Source of the DNA: F1-20-MAGs016 sp046086245
GTDB taxonomy: Bacteria; Planctomycetota; Planctomycetia; Pirellulales; UBA1268
DNA: 8,823 bases
Assembly (NCBI GenBank): GCA_046086245.1
Contig: JBJSXB010000140.1
Location: 1-8,823, forward strand
Reading direction: 5' to 3'
Below are positions 6,329-8,823 of this stretch, one piece after another. Each line of letters opens with the position of its first letter. Position 1 is the first letter of the stretch. The notes beneath the pieces are model-generated. The model ran no database searches and was not told the origin of the DNA. It worked only from the letters and a program-made list of their open reading frames with translations. Made by a program: the position numbers and the translations under genes.

Positions 6329-7494
6329 GCGAACCGACCCCATCCACCACCGATCACGGCCTGTTCCCTTCGTTGTGGGCGCTGTGGCGGCGCACGTTCG
6401 GTGCGGTCGGCGGGCGGGCCGGGGCCCGACGCCGGTCGGCGGCCGTGCTTCGCCTGCTGGCGGTGAGCGCGGCGGAGGAGATTTCCGCCGCACCGCTCCT
6501 CGCCGCGTGGGCGCGCGACGAACGAGGGAGCCAGGCAGCGCGCGTCGCGCGGGGGGCCGATCTGCTCGCCGCCGGGGCGAGCCCGGCGGATGTCGTCGAC
6601 CGGGTTCCCGGGCTGGTCACGGCCGACCATGGCGTCGCCGTGCGCTCCGGCATGCGGCTCGGCCTCCTCCCGGAGGTCGTCTCGGCGACGCTCGCGGCCG
6701 ACGCGGCGGCCGACGACGGCGCCTGGCGCCGGGCGCGCTCCGGCCTCGGGTATCTCGCCGTCGTGGCCCTCGTGTTTGTGTGCGTGACGGCGCTGCTCGT
6801 GATCAAGGTGATCCCGCAGTACCGGCACATCATCCGCGAGTTCGGGATGGCGGAGCCGGCGGCGCTGTCGCTGGCGGCCAGCCCGTGGTTTACCGTGCCG
6901 GCCATGATCGTCCTGTTGCCCTTCGTGGTCGTCGTGAAGGTGCTCGAGGCGTTCGTCGACGGGACAGCGCCCGCGGGTGCCGTGGTCGTGGTCACGGGGC
7001 TCGTGATCCTCGCCTGGATCACCGGCCGCGCCGTCGTGCGCTTTCTCGGCCGCGTCGTCGGGCGAAGGCTCGCCGCGCCCTTCCTGCGAGGACGGCGGCG
7101 GGCCGCCGCGCTCGATCACCTCGGCGTGGCAGTGGCGGCGGGGCGGCCGCTCGACGAAGCAGCGGCGATCCTCGCCGAGTGCCAGGTCGATCGCGCCGTC
7201 GCGGCGGGCCTGCGGCGGGTCGCCGCCGGGGGGCGGGTGGCGGACCTGGCGGACGCCGGCCTCGTGACGGCCGCCGAGCAGCGCTTCGTCGCGGCCGCCG
7301 GCGCCGCCGGGGCCGAAGCGTGGGGCCTGCACACGCTCGCCCGCATGCAACGCGACCGGCACGCCCGACGGGCGCTGGGCTGGAGCGGGACCGTCGTGCC
7401 GGTCGTCGCGGCCGTCGTCATGGGGGCACTGGTGCTCCTCGAAGCCTTGGCGATGTTCGAACCGCTCGTCCGCTTGATCGAGGCGCTCGCATGA
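6325..7494 (+). CDS. GspF-like inner-membrane platform protein, copy 3
   Basis: A 389-residue protein, close to the usual GspF length. It starts in an ATGA overlap with copy 2, with GGTGGA (6313-6318) 6 bases upstream. The first cytoplasmic domain holds AAPLLAAWARDERGSQ..., LAAGASPADVVDRVP and GMRLGLLPEVVS, the last corresponding to the GExSGxL region without the glutamate. Membrane segments are near 143-165, 188-210, 213-238 and 355-382. After the first comes VIPQYRHIIREFGM, equivalent to the vPkFxxxfxxfg segment of the family. The second domain (about 255-350) keeps LGVAVAAGRPLDEAAAILA and an AAGAAGAEAWGLHTLA segment, and the end LAMFEPLVRLIEAL is typical. The extra hydrophobic stretch between segments 1 and 3 is unusual, because classical GspF has three membrane helices. 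Family assignment is strong; what distinguishes its role from copies 1 and 2 is not visible. Confidence 0.88.
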   Translation: MSEPTPSTTDHGLFPSLWALWRRTFGAVGGRAGARRRSAAVLRLLAVSAAEEISAAPLLAAWARDERGSQAARVARGADLLAAGASPADVVDRVPGLVTADHGVAVRSGMRLGLLPEVVSATLAADAAADDGAWRRARSGLGYLAVVALVFVCVTALLVIKVIPQYRHIIREFGMAEPAALSLAASPWFTVPAMIVLLPFVVVVKVLEAFVDGTAPAGAVVVVTGLVILAWITGRAVVRFLGRVVGRRLAAPFLRGRRRAAALDHLGVAVAAGRPLDEAAAILAECQVDRAVAAGLRRVAAGGRVADLADAGLVTAAEQRFVAAAGAAGAEAWGLHTLARMQRDRHARRALGWSGTVVPVVAAVVMGALVLLEALAMFEPLVRLIEALA

Positions 7495-7922
7495 GGACAT
7501 CGCGGAGCCAAGGGCGTTCCCCGACCGAATCGCGCCACGGGATCTCGAGCCTCGAGACGGTGGCGGCGCTGGCGATCCTGACGGTGGTCGTCGGCTCGAC
7601 GATGCCGCTCTTCGTGCGCCATCTAAGGCTCCTCGCCGACTCGCGTCACGAGCGGATCGCCACCCAGGAACTGGCCAACCTCGCCGAGCGGCTGGCGAGC
7701 CTGCCGGCGGCCGAACGCCAGGCGTTTCTCGCACGGCCGCCGCTCTCCGACCTCGTGCGCCGTCGGCTTCCGCAGCCGGTGCTCACGGCACGGCGCGAGC
7801 CGGACGATCGCTACGTCGTCGCGATCTCGTGGGATTCCCCGGGGCGCTCCCGGCGGCCGCTCGAGCTCGCGGTGTGGTTGCCGGCTGCAGGCGACACGCC
7901 GGCCCTGGAGGCCGTCCGATGA
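7491..7922 (+). CDS. GspI-like minor pseudopilin
   Basis: A 143-residue protein starting in an ATGA overlap, with GAGG (7480-7483) 7 bases upstream. It has a class III prepilin signal: a basic leader of 17 residues ending in RHG, then ISSLE, giving Gly at -1 and Glu at +5 (E22), followed by the hydrophobic helix TVAALAILTVVVGSTMPLF. Prepilin peptidase should cut after G17. The +2 and +3 serines are more polar than the usual FTLLE. The helix continues amphipathically (RLLADSRHERIATQELANLAERLASL), as in pseudopilins, and a small beta-rich head (about 95-135) ends the protein. Length, position before a GspJ-like gene and the ELANLAERLA segment suggest GspI, but GspH or a planctomycete-specific minor pilin cannot be excluded. 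It would help to form the pseudopilus tip in the inner membrane and periplasm. Confidence 0.82.
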   Translation: MRTSRSQGRSPTESRHGISSLETVAALAILTVVVGSTMPLFVRHLRLLADSRHERIATQELANLAERLASLPAAERQAFLARPPLSDLVRRRLPQPVLTARREPDDRYVVAISWDSPGRSRRPLELAVWLPAAGDTPALEAVR

Positions 7923-8392
7923 AGCGCCGTGGCGCGTCGCTCGTCGAGTTGCTCGCCGTGATCACCGCGACGTCGGTGGTGCTCGCGGTCGGCACCGGCC
8001 TGATCCACCGTGCGCTGGGGCTTCAGTCGGCATCGCGGCACCATCTGGAGCACGACCGGACGGCGCTCGTGCTCGGGCGCCGGTTCCGCGTCGATGCCCA
8101 CGACGCGGTCCGCCTGGATGGCGAACCGGCCGGCGACCGTCTGCTGCGGATCGAGACTGCGCGCGGTGAGAGCATCGACTATTTCGCCACGCCGGTGGGC
8201 CTGCGGCGCCTCGGGACGCATGCCGGTGGCACGGCTACCCGGGAGGACTACCGGCTCCCCGTGGGCACGGTGTGGCGGATCGAACGCGACGGGCCGCTCC
8301 TCCGCCTTACCGCGACCGGCATGGCCGCAGGCGCGCCGGCCTGCGACGTCGAGATCGTCGCCCACGCCCCCGGCCTCGGAGGCGACCGATGA
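7919..8392 (+). CDS. GspJ-like minor pseudopilin
   Basis: A 157-residue protein starting in an ATGA overlap, with GGAGG (7907-7911) 7 bases upstream. The leader is only five residues (MKRRG), then ASLVELLAVITATSVVLAV: Gly at -1 and Glu at +5 (E10) of a standard prepilin cleavage/N-methylation site. The head domain begins with a helix carrying HHLEHDRTALVLGRRFRVDAHDAV, comparable with the GspJ segment that aligns with an LxRxFRxDvxxA-type pattern, and continues as short strands through ESIDYFATPVGLRRL and TVWRIERDGPLLRLTA. It is shorter than classical GspJ (near 200 residues). GspJ forms the tip trimer with GspI and GspK, and here it lies between the two genes expected for those partners. The pseudopilin class is certain; the J assignment rests on position and the helix pattern. 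Confidence 0.82.
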   Translation: MKRRGASLVELLAVITATSVVLAVGTGLIHRALGLQSASRHHLEHDRTALVLGRRFRVDAHDAVRLDGEPAGDRLLRIETARGESIDYFATPVGLRRLGTHAGGTATREDYRLPVGTVWRIERDGPLLRLTATGMAAGAPACDVEIVAHAPGLGGDR

Positions 8393-8820
8393 GCGACCGA
8401 GCGGTCCCGGTACGGCGCGGCGCGGTGATGTTCGTGGCGCTAGCGGCGCTGGCGACGGTCGCGGCGATCGCTGCGGCGATGCTCTCTGGAGCGCTGGCCG
8501 GTCGCCGCCACCTCCGCACGGAGCGCGACAGCCTGCAGGTGGAGCAGCTGCTCGCACTCGCCGCCCGCGACGCCGGGGCGCGGCGTGCCGCCGGCCGGCC
8601 GCTCGCCGAGGCCCGGCTGCTGCCTGCCGAGGCGATCATCGGGACCGGCTCGGCGCGGATCACGACCACCGTTGAGCCGGGTGACGCCGGCGCGGTGCGG
8701 GTCGTCGTCGAATACCCGCTCGAAGGCCCGGTCACGATCCGCCGCAGCCGCGAGATCGTCGTCCCGTCGCGCGAACCATCCCCAGTGCCATCCCCGTCAC
8801 CCCAGGACCCGTCGCCATGA
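8389..8820 (+). CDS. Short GspK/PilX-like pseudopilin
   Basis: A 143-residue protein starting in an ATGA overlap, with GGAGG (8378-8382) 6 bases upstream. The N-terminus has RRG followed by AVMFVALAALATVAAIAAAML, a hydrophobic helix after a possible cleavage glycine (G11). Position +5 is Val rather than Glu, as is usual in GspK-type and PilX-type proteins, where the start is RGxALxxxL. A helix (ERDSLQVEQLLALAARDAGARRA) and a small head follow, then a Pro/Ser-rich tail (SREPSPVPSPSPQDPSP). Classical GspK has a large inserted alpha-helical domain and about 300 residues; that domain is absent here. Position after the GspI- and GspJ-like genes supports GspK, as the tip subunit that caps the pseudopilus. 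I am confident that it is a membrane-anchored pilin-like protein, less so of the exact subunit. Confidence 0.72.
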   Translation: MSDRAVPVRRGAVMFVALAALATVAAIAAAMLSGALAGRRHLRTERDSLQVEQLLALAARDAGARRAAGRPLAEARLLPAEAIIGTGSARITTTVEPGDAGAVRVVVEYPLEGPVTIRRSREIVVPSREPSPVPSPSPQDPSP

Positions 8821-8823
8821 CCC
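8817..8823 (+). CDS. Start of the next operon gene (only first codons in window)
   Basis: The ATG at 8817 overlaps the preceding TGA stop as ATGA, exactly as at the five earlier junctions, with AGGA at 8804-8807, 9 bases upstream. Only Met-Thr and one further base are visible, so nothing can be said about the product. By analogy with gsp order it could be a GspL/PilM-like or another pseudopilin gene, but that is a guess. Confidence 0.5.

Noticed and set aside
5557..7734. Minus-strand open frame of 725 codons opposite the GspF-like genes
   Set aside because: The composition is low-complexity Arg/Ala/Gly/His and it crosses several well-supported plus-strand gene junctions, so it is a shadow frame.

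Overview
The window reads as a stretch of a high-GC planctomycete chromosome, most like Pirellulales-type genomes. Three things suggest this: the C-terminal part of a DUF1559 pseudopilin with the H-x9-DG motif (a family hugely expanded in Planctomycetes), a secreted CehA/McbA-type PHP metallohydrolase of the kind common there, and a run of divergent type II secretion/type IV pilus-like genes. This assignment is inference from protein families; there is no rRNA, tRNA or other phylogenetic marker here. I see no mobile element, CRISPR array or phage gene.

Region by region. (1) 2-619, +: 3' part of a DUF1559 pseudopilin gene, closed by a strong 16-bp hairpin with a 4-nt loop (640-675). (2) 757-3733, +: a two-gene unit of secreted proteins. 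The first (757-1461) is a 234-residue exported protein of unknown function, with five perfect in-frame copies of a six-residue repeat just after its signal peptide. The second (1478-3733) is a 751-residue exported CehA/McbA-like metallohydrolase. The first protein resembles the N-terminal domain of the second, so they probably share a fold and perhaps a job. (3) 3747-4352, -: a convergent gene for a small exported protein with a possible PrcB_C-like domain. It meets the metallohydrolase gene tail to tail across a 13-bp gap, with a hairpin over the junction. (4) 4353-4517: a divergent intergenic region that must hold both promoters and contains a spaced 10-bp direct repeat. (5) 4518-8823, +: a tightly packed operon of three consecutive GspF-like inner-membrane platform proteins, then three short pseudopilin-like proteins in the order GspI-like, GspJ-like, GspK-like, and the first bases of a seventh gene.

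The operon is the most notable part. All six junctions are ATGA overlaps, where the start codon shares bases with the preceding stop codon, and most have a Shine-Dalgarno-like sequence inside the end of the upstream gene. This points to translationally coupled synthesis of one membrane complex. The gene order follows that of classical gsp operons (F before I-J-K), but the platform component is split or multiplied into three diverged proteins, and no secretion ATPase, secretin or major pseudopilin (GspG) is visible. Those parts would have to lie beyond the right edge or elsewhere in the genome.

Of the non-coding stretches, only 4353-4517 and 620-756 exceed 100 bases, and both are described below.
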